From an uncultured Clostridia bacterium (GTDB taxonomy: Bacteria; Bacillota; Clostridia; Oscillospirales; Oscillospiraceae), in the NCBI GenBank assembly GCA_945877365.1, contig CAMCRV010000005.1:1-64000 (forward strand): 64,000 nucleotides of DNA, written 5' to 3'. Made by a program: the position numbers and the translations under genes. The number at the start of each line of letters is the position of its first letter. The stretch's first letter is position 1. The notes under the pieces are model-generated. The model worked only from the letters and a program-made list of their open reading frames with translations, did not search any database and was not told the DNA's origin. Shown piece after piece: positions 11,660-20,706 of this stretch.

Positions 11660-13195
11660 TTACTCCCATTCCACAGTGGCCGGGGGCTTGCTGGTGATGT
11701 CGTAGACTACCCGGTTGATGCCGGGAATCTCGCCGGTGATGCGGCTGCTGGCCCGTTCCAGAACCTCGAAGGGGATGTGGGTCCAGTCCACGGTCATAAA
11801 GTCGTCGGTGGTGACGCAGCGCAGAGCCACGGTGTGGCCGTAGGTGCGCATATCTCCCATGACGCCCACGCTGCGGGTATCGGTGAGAACGGCAAAATAC
11901 TGGCTGGCCATGCTCTTTGCGGTGCTGCTTTCCAGCTCCTGCCGGAAAATCCAGTCCGCTGTCCGCAGAACCTCCAGCTTGTCCTTGGTGATCTCGCCAA
12001 TGATCCGCACAGCCAGACCGGGGCCGGGGAAGGGCTGGCGGTAGACCAGCTCGGAGGGTATCCCCAGCTCCAGTCCTACTTTGCGCACCTCATCCTTGAA
12101 CAGGTCGCGCAGGGGCTCTACGATCTGCTCGAAGTCCATCCTCTCCGGCAGACCGCCCACATTGTGGTGGCTCTTGATGGTGCTGGCATTGCCGGCACCG
12201 CTTTCAATCACATCGGGATAGATGGTGCCCTGAACCAGCACCTGTACCTTCCCCAGCTTCCGGGCTTCTTCCTCAAAGACCCGGATGAATTCCTCCCCGA
12301 TGATTTTCCGCTTCCGCTCCGGCTCCGTTACGCCCTTCAGCTTTTCCAGAAACCGATCCTCAGCGTTGACCCGGATAAGATTCATGCCGAATCTGCCCCG
12401 GAAAATGGATTCCACCCAGTCGCCCTCATCCTTGCGCAGCAGACCGTGGTCTACAAACACGCAGGTCAGGTTGTCGCCGATGGCTCTGTGGAGCAGAACG
12501 GCTGCCACGGCACTGTCCACGCCGCCGCTGAGGGCGCACAGCACCTTCTTGCCGGACAGCTGCTTCTGATACTTTGCCACATTGCGCTGGACAAAGTCCT
12601 CCATGTTCCAGCTGCGATGGCAGCCGCAGATGTCGAACAGGAAGTTGTGGAGCATCTGGAAGCCGTAGGCGGTGTGGGATACCTCGGGGTGGAACTGCAC
12701 GCCGTAAAGCCTGCGGCTCTCGTCGCACATGGCGGCGCAGTGGCACTTGTCGGTGTGGGCGATGGTGCAGAAGCCCTGGGGCACCTGACTGATGAAGTCG
12801 GTGTGGCTCATCCAGCAGAAGGAGGTGTGGGGCACATCCCGGAACAGAGCACAGTCGGTGCTGTACAGGGTGGTTTTGCCGTATTCGCTGCTGCTTTCGG
12901 CGCTGGAAACGGTGCCTCCGGCCATATAGGCCATCAGCTGATCGCCGTAGCAGATGCCCAGCACCGGAATCCCCAGATTCAGAACCTGGGGGTCAAAGTG
13001 GGGGGAAGCGGGGTCATACACGCTGTTGGGGCCGCCGGTGAAGATGATGCCCTTGTAGCCGATCTGCCGGATCTCCGCCGGGGTGATTTTATTAAAGGGC
13101 TTGATTTCGGCGTAAACCTGCTGTTCCCGAACCCGTCGGGCAATCAGCTGGTTGTACTGGCCGCCGAAGTCCAATACCAGAATTTTTTCGTCCAT
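11660..13195 (-). CDS. guaA: GMP synthase (glutamine-hydrolysing)
   Basis: Converts XMP to GMP using glutamine and ATP. 511 residues. Domains in order: class I glutaminase ([17 protein letters not shown]; nucleophile in [22 protein letters not shown]), ATP pyrophosphatase with the PP-loop [12 protein letters not shown], and the C-terminal dimerisation domain ([13 protein letters not shown], ending PPATVEWE). Start set at 13195 behind AGGGAGG; an earlier in-frame ATG lies inside purB. It follows purB by 10 bases in the purine operon. Confidence 0.97.
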   Translation of the reverse strand: MDEKILVLDFGGQYNQLIARRVREQQVYAEIKPFNKITPAEIRQIGYKGIIFTGGPNSVYDPASPHFDPQVLNLGIPVLGICYGDQLMAYMAGGTVSSAESSSEYGKTTLYSTDCALFRDVPHTSFCWMSHTDFISQVPQGFCTIAHTDKCHCAAMCDESRRLYGVQFHPEVSHTAYGFQMLHNFLFDICGCHRSWNMEDFVQRNVAKYQKQLSGKKVLCALSGGVDSAVAAVLLHRAIGDNLTCVFVDHGLLRKDEGDWVESIFRGRFGMNLIRVNAEDRFLEKLKGVTEPERKRKIIGEEFIRVFEEEARKLGKVQVLVQGTIYPDVIESGAGNASTIKSHHNVGGLPERMDFEQIVEPLRDLFKDEVRKVGLELGIPSELVYRQPFPGPGLAVRIIGEITKDKLEVLRTADWIFRQELESSTAKSMASQYFAVLTDTRSVGVMGDMRTYGHTVALRCVTTDDFMTVDWTHIPFEVLERASSRITGEIPGINRVVYDITSKPPATVEWE

Positions 13196-13205
13196 GGTGT
13201 CCTCC

Positions 13206-14621
13206 CTACAAATTGATCTGTGCGTCGGATTTGGCGATATCGGCAATCAGGGGTCTGATCTCTGCCAGGAAGGCATCCACCTGCTCCGGGCATCTTCCGA
13301 TATAGTGCATGGGATCCAGCGCGGCCTCCATCTCCTGCCGGGACATTCCGAATTCAGAATGCCGGGCAAGGTCAGAAAGCAGATCCCAGCTTTCGCCGTT
13401 TTTCATCTTGGCGGTGGCATCCATGGAGCAGCTGCGGATGATTTCATGCAGCTCCTGTCGGTTGCCGCCCCGCTTGACCCCTTCCATCATCAGGTTTTCC
13501 GTGGCGATGAAGGGCAGATACTCCCGGACGGTCTTTGCCACGATCTTTTCGTTGACATGAAGGCCGTTTGTAATGTTCTGTGCCAGCCGCAAAATGGCAT
13601 CGGCGCAGAGGAAGCCCTCGGGCATGGAGATGCGGCGGTTGGCGGAGTCGTCCAGCGTCCGCTCCAGCCACTGCACCGAGGCTGTCATGGGGGCGTTCAT
13701 GGCGTCGGTCATAAGATACCGGGCAAGGGAGCAGATCCGCTCGGAGCGCATGGGGTTGCGCTTGTAGGCCATGGCGGAGGAACCGATCTGGTTCTTCTCA
13801 AAGGGCTCCTCCACCTGCCGGTCATGCTGCAAAAGACGGATGTCGTTTGCCATGCGGTAGCAGCTCTGGGCAATGGCGGACAGGGCATTCAGGATACGGC
13901 TGTCCAGCTTCCGGGGATAGGTCTGACCGCAGACGCTGAAGCATCTGTCAAAGCCAAAGTCGGCGCTGATTTTCCGGTTCATTTCGTCAATTTTCGCCGT
14001 GTCGCCGCTGAACAGCTCCACAAAGCTGGCCTCAGTGCCGGTGGTGCCCCGGCAGCCCAGAAATTTCATGTTGTCGATGACAAAATCCAGCTCCTCCAGA
14101 TCTGCCAGCAGATCCTGCATCCACAGGGTGGCCCGCTTGCCCACCGTCACCAGCTGGGCAGGCTGATAGTGGGTATAGCCCAGGGTGGGGGTGGCCTTGT
14201 AGGTATCGGCAAACTCGGACAGGTTGCGGATTACCTTTAGCAGCTCTCCCCGGAGGTATCTCAGACCGTCCCGGTACAGGACAATGTCGGCGTTGTCGGT
14301 GACATAGCAGCTGGTGGCTCCCAGATGGATGATTCCGGCGGCGGAGGGGGCTGCCTTTCCATAGGTGTAGACATGGGCCATCACATCGTGGCGCACTTCC
14401 TTTTCCCGCTGGGCGGCGCAGTCAAAATCGATGTCGGTGATATGCTGCTGAAGCTCCTCTACCTGCTGGGCTGTGATGGGCAGACCCAGCTCCATCTCTG
14501 CTTTGGCAAGGGATACCCACAGCCGTCTCCAGGTTTCAATCCGCTTCTGGGCGGAGAACAGGTGAAGCATATACTCCGATGCGTAACGGGAGCTGAGGGG
14601 GGATTCGTACTTTTCCGTCAT
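13206..14621 (-). CDS. purB: Adenylosuccinate lyase
   Basis: Acts twice in purine synthesis, splitting SAICAR to AICAR and adenylosuccinate to AMP, releasing fumarate. 471 residues, all-helical fumarase/aspartase fold. The signature loop is [15 protein letters not shown], and the His-containing helix [15 protein letters not shown] is also clear. purA lies 10 bases upstream and guaA 10 bases downstream on the same strand, so the order purA-purB gives the last two steps to AMP side by side. Confidence 0.97.
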   Translation of the reverse strand: MTEKYESPLSSRYASEYMLHLFSAQKRIETWRRLWVSLAKAEMELGLPITAQQVEELQQHITDIDFDCAAQREKEVRHDVMAHVYTYGKAAPSAAGIIHLGATSCYVTDNADIVLYRDGLRYLRGELLKVIRNLSEFADTYKATPTLGYTHYQPAQLVTVGKRATLWMQDLLADLEELDFVIDNMKFLGCRGTTGTEASFVELFSGDTAKIDEMNRKISADFGFDRCFSVCGQTYPRKLDSRILNALSAIAQSCYRMANDIRLLQHDRQVEEPFEKNQIGSSAMAYKRNPMRSERICSLARYLMTDAMNAPMTASVQWLERTLDDSANRRISMPEGFLCADAILRLAQNITNGLHVNEKIVAKTVREYLPFIATENLMMEGVKRGGNRQELHEIIRSCSMDATAKMKNGESWDLLSDLARHSEFGMSRQEMEAALDPMHYIGRCPEQVDAFLAEIRPLIADIAKSDAQINL

Positions 14622-14631
14622 GGCTTTCTCC

Positions 14632-15906
14632 TTATCGAATGATGATGCTGTCCCGCTCCGGACCTACGGAGACATATCCGATGCGGCAGCCGATCTGCTG
14701 CTCCACATAGGTCACATAGCGCTGGGCAGCGGCAGGCAGCTCCTCCCAGCGGCGCACACCGCTGATGTCGCACTGCCATCCATCCAGATATTCTACCACA
14801 GGCCGGGCGTTTTGCAATGCCGTGGGGAAGGGAAATTCATCGGTTTCCACCCCATCCACCACATATCGGGTGCATACGGGAATCTTCTCCATGTAGCTTA
14901 GCACATCCAGCTTGGTCAGGGCGATGTTGGTGGCGGCCTGAACCTGCACACCGTACCGGGTGGCTACCAGATCAATGGGACCCACCCGACGGGGACGGCC
15001 GGTTTTCGCGCCATATTCCGCACCGGCGGTGCGCAGAGCCTCGGCTTCCTCGCCGAACATCTCGCACACAAAGGGGCCTTCGCCCACACAGGTGGAGTAG
15101 GCCTTCACCACGCCGATGACCTCGTCGATCTTGGCAGAGGGCAGGCCGGAGCCCACGGGGGCGTAGGCGGCAATGGCGTTGGAGGAGGTGGTGTAGGGAT
15201 AGATGCCGTAATCCAGATCCCGAAGGGCGCCCAGCTGAGCCTCAAAGAGAATCTTTTTGCCGCCGTTCTGGGCATCCCGGAGGAACAGACCTGTGTTGCA
15301 GATAAAGGGCTTGATCTTTTCACAATAGTCGTCAAACCATGCGTACAGGTCATCCAGAGCGATGGGGGTTTCTCCATACACCCCTGTGATGGTGAGGTTT
15401 TTCCATTCCAGCAGATCCTTCAGATGCTCCTTCAGGTGCTCCGGGTGGAGCAGCTCACCGGCCAGAATGGTTTTCTTCTGGTATTTGTCGGAATAGAAGG
15501 GGGCAATGCCCTGTTTGGTGGAGCCGTACTTCCGATCCTTCAGCCGGTTCTCCTCCAGACAGTCCAGCTCCCGGTGCCAGGGCAGCAGCAGGGAAGCCCG
15601 GTCGCTGATTTTCAGGTTTTCCGGGGTGATGGGTACGCCCTTGCCGGATACCTCCTGCATTTCCTTCCACAGGTTTTCCGGGTCCAGCGCCACGCCGTTG
15701 CCCAGAATGTTTACCACACCCTTGCGGAAAATGCCGGAGGGCAGCAGATGCAGGGCGAACTTGCCGTATTCGTTGATGACGGTGTGTCCGGCGTTGCCGC
15801 CGCCCTGATAGCGGACGACGATGTCATAGTCCTCGGTGAGCAGATCCACCATCCGACCCTTGCCTTCGTCACCCCAGTTGATGCCAACAATCGCTGTGTT
15901 TCCCAT
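14632..15906 (-). CDS. purA: Adenylosuccinate synthetase
   Basis: Joins IMP and aspartate using GTP to form adenylosuccinate. 424 residues, the normal length. The N-terminal phosphate loop NWGDEGKGRMVD contains the catalytic Asp, and GGGNAGHTV is the IMP/GTP-binding stretch with the catalytic His. TGRPRRVGPIDLVATRYGV is the conserved C-terminal region. It is 12 bases downstream of purC in one operon. Confidence 0.97.
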   Translation of the reverse strand: MGNTAIVGINWGDEGKGRMVDLLTEDYDIVVRYQGGGNAGHTVINEYGKFALHLLPSGIFRKGVVNILGNGVALDPENLWKEMQEVSGKGVPITPENLKISDRASLLLPWHRELDCLEENRLKDRKYGSTKQGIAPFYSDKYQKKTILAGELLHPEHLKEHLKDLLEWKNLTITGVYGETPIALDDLYAWFDDYCEKIKPFICNTGLFLRDAQNGGKKILFEAQLGALRDLDYGIYPYTTSSNAIAAYAPVGSGLPSAKIDEVIGVVKAYSTCVGEGPFVCEMFGEEAEALRTAGAEYGAKTGRPRRVGPIDLVATRYGVQVQAATNIALTKLDVLSYMEKIPVCTRYVVDGVETDEFPFPTALQNARPVVEYLDGWQCDISGVRRWEELPAAAQRYVTYVEQQIGCRIGYVSVGPERDSIIIR

Positions 15907-15918
15907 TTATCTGTCTCC

Positions 15919-16635
15919 TTATTTCAGATGCTCTTCCAGACGGCGCATGATCTCGGCGTAGGCCTCCTCCACGCCTCCCAGATCCCGGCGGAAGCGGTCC
16001 TTATCCAGCTTTTCTTTGGTCTCGGAATCCCATAGGCGGCAGGTATCGGGGCTGATTTCGTCTGCCAGCACGATGGTGCCGTCGCTGAGACGGCCGAACT
16101 CCATCTTGAAATCCACCAGCGTCACGCCGCAGCCTGCCCAGAATTCCTTCAGCAGGTCGTTGACCTGAAAAGAGAGGGCTTCGATGGTGGCAAGCTCCTC
16201 TTTCGTCACCAGCTTCAGAGCCAGGGCGTGCCGGGCGTTCAGCAGGGGGTCGCCCAGAGCGTCGTTTTTGTAGGAGTATTCGATGGTGGGCTCGTCGAAG
16301 ACGATGCCCTCCTCCACGCCGTAGCGCTTGGCGAAGGAACCGGCGGAGATGTTGCGGATAATCACTTCCAGAGGAACAATCTGCACCTTTTTCACCAGAG
16401 TCTCCCGCTGGCTCAGCTCGCGGACGAAGTGGGTGGGAACGCCCCGGCGCTCCAGCAGCTGCATCAGCCGGTTGCTCATCTGATTGTTGATGACGCCCTT
16501 ACCGGCGATGGTGCCCTTTTTCAGCCCGTTGAAGGCGGTGGCATCGTCCTTGTACTGCACAATGAGAAGCTCGGGATCTTCGGTGGCAAATACCTTCTTT
16601 GCCTTGCCTTCGTAAAGTTGTTCTTTCTTTTCCAT
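15919..16635 (-). CDS. purC: SAICAR synthetase
   Basis: Adds aspartate to CAIR with ATP to form SAICAR. 238 residues, the typical bacterial single-domain form. It starts with [14 protein letters not shown] (nucleotide-binding glycine-rich loop) and contains [19 protein letters not shown] and [10 protein letters not shown], both family signatures, and the [13 protein letters not shown] substrate motif. It follows asnB by 33 bases. Confidence 0.97.
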   Translation of the reverse strand: MEKKEQLYEGKAKKVFATEDPELLIVQYKDDATAFNGLKKGTIAGKGVINNQMSNRLMQLLERRGVPTHFVRELSQRETLVKKVQIVPLEVIIRNISAGSFAKRYGVEEGIVFDEPTIEYSYKNDALGDPLLNARHALALKLVTKEELATIEALSFQVNDLLKEFWAGCGVTLVDFKMEFGRLSDGTIVLADEISPDTCRLWDSETKEKLDKDRFRRDLGGVEEAYAEIMRRLEEHLK

Positions 16636-16668
16636 GAATGGTTTCCTCCTAAGTTTGTATTCTTTATA

Positions 16669-18249
16669 TTATTTACCGCTGGCGCCGTAGTTTGACAGGA
16701 CGCGGGCAGAGGGGTCGTTGACATTGCAGCCCTTCCATTCCTTGTTGGGCATCCAGAAATCCACAATCATCTGAGACTGACCGGGATAGTATTTTTCAAA
16801 CAGCTCCCGGTACAGCAGGGATTCCTTGGTAAAGGGCTGAGGGTTTTTGTATTTCCGGCAGAGGGTGTCGAATTCCAGATCGGTGTACTGCTCGGCTGCG
16901 TATTCCTTCAGGTGATCCACCATGGAATGTCCCACGGCATCGGAGAAGGCGGCCTTCTCGCGCCACAGGATTTCGTCCGGGAGATACTCCAGCCCTTCAA
17001 AGGCATGGCGCAGCAGGTACTTGCCCTTGCCGTAGGTGTTCAGCTTCCTGGCCGGGTTAATGGCCATGACATACTTTACGAAGTCCAGATCTCCGAAGGG
17101 TACCCGGGCCTCCAGAGAGTTGACGCTGATGCATCGGTCAGCCCGGAGCACATCGTACATATGCAGCTCCCGGATTCGCTTCTGAGCCTCCTTCTGGAAG
17201 GCCTCGGCGGAGGGGGCAAAGTCGGTGTACTTGTAGCCGAACAGCTCGTCGGAGATTTCGCCGGTGAGCAGTACCCGGATGTCGGTGTTCTCGTGGATGT
17301 ATTTGCACACCAGATACATACCGATGCTGGCGCGGATGGTGGTGATGTCGTAGGTGCCCAGCAGCTCCACCACCGGTTCCAGAGCCTCCAGAACCGTTTC
17401 CTTGGAGATGATCACCTCGGTGTGGTCACTTCCGATGAAGTCTGCCACCTGCCGGGCGTACTTCAGGTCGATGGCATCCTCGTTCATGCCGATGGCAAAG
17501 GTGCGGATGGGCTTGCTGCTCTGCCGGGCGGCGATGGCGCAGACCAGAGAGGAGTCCAGACCTCCGGAGAGAAGGAAGCCCACCTTGGCATCTGCCACCA
17601 GCCGCTTCTGGACACCGGCAATCAGCTTTTCCCGGATGTTTGTGCAGACGGTTTCCAGATCCTGGTCATGGTAGCTGGGAGCGTTGGCAATGTCGCAGTA
17701 GCAGGTGAATTTCCCGTCCTTGTAGAAGTGTCCGGGAGGGAAGGGAAGGATGGTGCCCACCAGACCCACCAGATTTTTGGGCTCGCTGGCAAAGACAATC
17801 TCACCATTAGCATCATACCCATAGTACAGCGGCCGGATACCGATGGGATCTCTGGCTGCCACAAAGGTGTCCTCTTTGGCATCGTAGAGGATGCAGGCAA
17901 ATTCTGCATCCAGCATGGCGAACATATCGGTGCCGTATTTTTCGTACATGGGCAGCATCACCTCGCAGTCGGAGTCGCTGCAGAAGGTGTACTCCCCGGA
18001 CAGGGACTGACGGATTTTTTCAAAGCCGTAGATCTCGCCGTTGCACACCACTGCGCTGCCGTTCAGGGTGAAGGGCTGCATCCCCTCGGGGTGCAGACCC
18101 ATGATGGAAAGCCGGTGAAAGCCCAAAAGACCCTGCCCTGCAGAAATCACCCGGGAATCGTCAGGACCTCTGGAAACGGTGCGGGAAAAGCCCTCCTGAA
18201 AGGCTTTGGGGTCTATGGGAGTGCCGCAGTAACCAATAATGGAACACAT
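16669..18249 (-). CDS. asnB: Asparagine synthase B (glutamine-hydrolysing)
   Basis: Makes asparagine from aspartate, ATP and glutamine. 526 residues. Cys2 (MCSIIGYCG) is the class II glutaminase nucleophile after Met removal; the SRGPDDSR and VCNGEIYGF motifs line the glutamine site. The synthetase half carries the PP-loop LLSGGLDSSLVCAIAA. It lies between glnN and purC on the same strand, separated from glnN by a 94-base gap with a hairpin, placing it among the direct users of the glutamine made by glnN. Confidence 0.95.
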   Translation of the reverse strand: MCSIIGYCGTPIDPKAFQEGFSRTVSRGPDDSRVISAGQGLLGFHRLSIMGLHPEGMQPFTLNGSAVVCNGEIYGFEKIRQSLSGEYTFCSDSDCEVMLPMYEKYGTDMFAMLDAEFACILYDAKEDTFVAARDPIGIRPLYYGYDANGEIVFASEPKNLVGLVGTILPFPPGHFYKDGKFTCYCDIANAPSYHDQDLETVCTNIREKLIAGVQKRLVADAKVGFLLSGGLDSSLVCAIAARQSSKPIRTFAIGMNEDAIDLKYARQVADFIGSDHTEVIISKETVLEALEPVVELLGTYDITTIRASIGMYLVCKYIHENTDIRVLLTGEISDELFGYKYTDFAPSAEAFQKEAQKRIRELHMYDVLRADRCISVNSLEARVPFGDLDFVKYVMAINPARKLNTYGKGKYLLRHAFEGLEYLPDEILWREKAAFSDAVGHSMVDHLKEYAAEQYTDLEFDTLCRKYKNPQPFTKESLLYRELFEKYYPGQSQMIVDFWMPNKEWKGCNVNDPSARVLSNYGASGK

Positions 18250-18275
18250 TCTCTTTGCCTCCTGAAACCATCTCA

Positions 18276-18300
18276 GGGAGAACCGCTAAGCGGCTCTCCC
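18276..18300 (-). other. Intercistronic hairpin between glnN and asnB
   Basis: 11-bp stem (GGGAGAGCCGC with complement, one G-T pair) and a three-base loop, with no U-run after it. It may stabilise or process the glnN-asnB transcript rather than end it. Confidence 0.5.
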
Positions 18301-18343
18301 GGAGACGGTGTTATTCTCTTGATTGTTCAAGGTTCATACGGCC

Positions 18344-20440
18344 TTAGCGCACACCAAACAGCAGTTCGCCGTAGGTGGGGAAGGGCCAGTATTTTTCGGA
18401 TGTAACGGTTTCGGCTTCATCAACAGCAGCCCGGAGTGCTGCCATTGCGCCGATGACGGTATCCCGGATGGCGTAGGACTCGCTGATGATGTCCCCGGAA
18501 TCCTTCAGAGCCAGAAGGCTGGCCTCAAGGTCGTCGGTGCGTCCGGCAATCTGGTCAGTCAGGGCAGACAGCTTGGTCAGCAGGTCGGTCTCATACTGGC
18601 AGGCCAGGGCGGGGGCAACGGCCTTCTTTGCGGCGATGGTGCCGGCCAGCTCAGCGCAATAGCCTTCCGTGGCGGGCAGAATCTGCTTTCTGGCCATATC
18701 CACCATGGTGTTGGCCTCGATGACCACGGTCTTGCAGTAGTTCTCCAGCATGATTTCGCACCGGGACTTCAGCTCGGCCACGGTGAACACCTTGTGGGCG
18801 GTGAGCATCTGCACATTCTTCTCGTCCAGAATGTGGGGCATACAGTCGGGGGTGGTGGGGTAGTTGCACAGACCCCGAACCTCGGTGGCCTCCTTGATCC
18901 AGGCGTCGTCATAGCCGTTGCCGTTGAAGATGATCCGCTTGTGATCCTTGATGGTCTTGCGAATCATCTCATGCAGAGCGGTCTGGAAGTCCTCGGCGGC
19001 CTCCAGACGGTCGGCGTAGATCTTCAGGGACTCTGCCACGGCAGCGTTCAGCATGATGTTGGCGCAGGCGATGGAGTTGGAGGAGCCCAGCATCCGGAAC
19101 TCAAACTTGTTGCCGGTGAAGGCGAAGGGAGAGGTACGGTTGCGGTCGGTGGTGTCCCGGGCGAACCGGGGCAGAATATCCACACCCAGCTTCATGGTCT
19201 TGCGCTTGGCAGCCTCGTAGGGGGTGTCGTTCTCAATGGCATCCAGAATGCCCTGCAGCTCGTCGCCCAGGAAGATGGAGACCACTGCCGGAGGTGCTTC
19301 GTTGGCGCCCAGCCGGTGGTCGTTGCCGGCGGTAGCCACGGAGATCCGCAGCAGATCCTGATAGTCGTCCACGGCCTTGATGACGGCGCACAGGAACAGC
19401 AGGAACTGGGCATTCTCATAGGGGGTCTCGCCGGGGGACAGCAGGTTCACACCGGTGTCGGTGGCGATGGACCAGTTGTTGTGCTTGCCGGAGCCGTTGA
19501 CACCGGCGAAGGGCTTCTCATGGAGCAGGCACACCAGACCATGCTTGGCGGCTACCTTCTGCATGATCTCCATGGTCAGCTGGTTATGGTCGGTGGCGAT
19601 GTTGGTGGTGGTGTAGATGGGAGCCATCTCGTGCTGGGCGGGGGCAACCTCGTTGTGCTCGGTCTTGGCCAGAATTCCCAGCTTCCACAGCTCCTCGTTG
19701 AGGTCAGCCATATAGGCTTCCACCCGGGGCTTGATGACACCGAAGTAGTGATCGTCCATCTCCTGACCCTTGGGGGGCTTGGCGCCGAACAGAGTGCGGC
19801 CGGTGAAGATCAGATCCTTGCGCTTTTCATACAGCTCCTTGGGAACCAGGAAGTATTCCTGCTCGGGACCCACGGAGGTGCGGACGCACTTCACTTCCTC
19901 GTTTCCGAAGAGCTTCAGAATCCGCATGGCCTGCCGGTTCAGGGCTTCCATGGAGCGAAGCAGGGGGGTCTTCTTGTCCAAAGCCTCGCCGCCGTAGGAG
20001 CAGAAGGCCGTGGGGATGCACAGGGTCTTGCCCTTGATGAATGCGTAGGAGGTGGGGTCCCAGGCGGTGTAGCCCCGGGCTTCGAAGGTTGCCCGCAGGC
20101 CGCCGGAGGGGAAGGAGGAGGCATCCGGCTCACCCTTGATCAGTTCCTTGCCGGAGAAGTCCATAATCACGCCGCCGTCGGGGGCGGGGGAGATGAAGCT
20201 GTCGTGCTTCTCGGCGGTGATGCCGGTCAGAGGCTGGAACCAGTGGGTATAGTGGGTGGCACCCTTGGAAATGGCCCAGTCCTTCATGGCGGCAGCCACG
20301 GCGTTGGCAACGCTTGCGTCCAGCTTGGCACCTTCATCGATGGTTTTGCGCAGGGACTGATAGACATCGGCGCTGAGGTTTGCTTTCATGACCCGGTCGT
20401 CAAAAACGAGACAGCCAAAATAATCGGAAACAGTACCCAT
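18344..20440 (-). CDS. glnN: Glutamine synthetase type III
   Basis: Forms glutamine from glutamate, ammonia and ATP. 698 residues, characteristic of the large type III (GlnN) class found in Bacteroidetes and some Firmicutes. Catalytic-domain stretches visible include VGPEQEYFLVP, AKTEHNEVAPAQHEMAPI, HEKPFAGVNGSGKHNNWS and NRTSPFAFTGNKFEFRM, the family's metal- and nucleotide-binding loops. Start chosen at 20440 behind AAAGGAGAG. The leader contains a terminator-type attenuator with an ANTAR-like hairpin (20465-20514), so expression is probably set by antitermination. It heads the series asnB-purCAB-guaA. Confidence 0.95.
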   Translation of the reverse strand: MGTVSDYFGCLVFDDRVMKANLSADVYQSLRKTIDEGAKLDASVANAVAAAMKDWAISKGATHYTHWFQPLTGITAEKHDSFISPAPDGGVIMDFSGKELIKGEPDASSFPSGGLRATFEARGYTAWDPTSYAFIKGKTLCIPTAFCSYGGEALDKKTPLLRSMEALNRQAMRILKLFGNEEVKCVRTSVGPEQEYFLVPKELYEKRKDLIFTGRTLFGAKPPKGQEMDDHYFGVIKPRVEAYMADLNEELWKLGILAKTEHNEVAPAQHEMAPIYTTTNIATDHNQLTMEIMQKVAAKHGLVCLLHEKPFAGVNGSGKHNNWSIATDTGVNLLSPGETPYENAQFLLFLCAVIKAVDDYQDLLRISVATAGNDHRLGANEAPPAVVSIFLGDELQGILDAIENDTPYEAAKRKTMKLGVDILPRFARDTTDRNRTSPFAFTGNKFEFRMLGSSNSIACANIMLNAAVAESLKIYADRLEAAEDFQTALHEMIRKTIKDHKRIIFNGNGYDDAWIKEATEVRGLCNYPTTPDCMPHILDEKNVQMLTAHKVFTVAELKSRCEIMLENYCKTVVIEANTMVDMARKQILPATEGYCAELAGTIAAKKAVAPALACQYETDLLTKLSALTDQIAGRTDDLEASLLALKDSGDIISESYAIRDTVIGAMAALRAAVDEAETVTSEKYWPFPTYGELLFGVR

Positions 20441-20464
20441 AACAAACTCTCCTTTTCTCTGAAA

Positions 20465-20514
20465 AAATAAAAAGGGCGTCTTCGAGCCGCAGCTCAAAGA
20501 CGCCTTTGCCTTAC
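20465..20514 (-). promoter_or_regulatory. glnN leader attenuator with ANTAR-type hairpin
   Basis: The predicted transcript begins near 20514. First comes a hairpin with stem AAGGC/GUCUU and hexaloop AAAGGC (loop 20502-20507), having A at position 1 and G at position 4 as in known ANTAR-protein RNA targets. Its 3' arm overlaps the 5' arm of a terminator (GGCGUCUU...AAGACGCC, 20475-20504, inner stem GAGC/GCUC) followed by a T-run. The two folds exclude each other. Sequence is direct; regulation is inference. Confidence 0.7.
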
Positions 20515-20521
20515 GGGTTGC

Positions 20522-20550
20522 ATTGTACATCACGGAGGGGCGTTTGTCAA
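20522..20550 (-). promoter_or_regulatory. Promoter of glnN
   Basis: Minus strand TTGACA (20545-20550), 17 bases, TACAAT (20522-20527), a near-perfect SigA promoter. It faces away from the glutamate synthase promoter 37 bases away. Confidence 0.85.
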
Positions 20551-20586
20551 CACCCTGCACAAAAAAAGTTTTTCATTCTGTACACA

Positions 20587-20615
20587 TTGACAAAAACCAA
20601 AATATGACATATAAT
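20587..20615 (+). promoter_or_regulatory. Promoter of the split glutamate synthase operon
   Basis: TTGACA (20587-20592), 17 bases, TATAAT (20610-20615): exact consensus. Transcription should start near 20622, directly before the attenuator. Confidence 0.88.
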
Positions 20616-20621
20616 CCAGGC

Positions 20622-20690
20622 AATGAATAAAGGCGTTCATGGGAAGGGCAGCTTTGCCCCTCCGGTGAACGCCTTTTTATTTTTAATCCG
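20622..20690 (+). promoter_or_regulatory. Leader attenuator of the glutamate synthase operon
   Basis: Hairpin AUGAAU/GUUCAU with hexaloop AAAGGC (loop 20629-20634), the same loop as in the glnN leader, with A1 and G4 of the ANTAR target pattern. It overlaps the 5' arm of a terminator whose outer stem is AAAGGCGTTCA/TGAACGCCTTT (20629-20675) with an inner GGGC/GCCC hairpin, then a long T-run. Unless antiterminated, most transcripts should end here before the 20707 start codon. Confidence 0.72.
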
Positions 20691-20706
20691 AAAGGGTGGA
20701 CAGTTT

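Noticed and set aside
18323-20470. 715-codon plus-strand frame opposite glnN
   Set aside because: Antisense shadow of a well-conserved type III glutamine synthetase.
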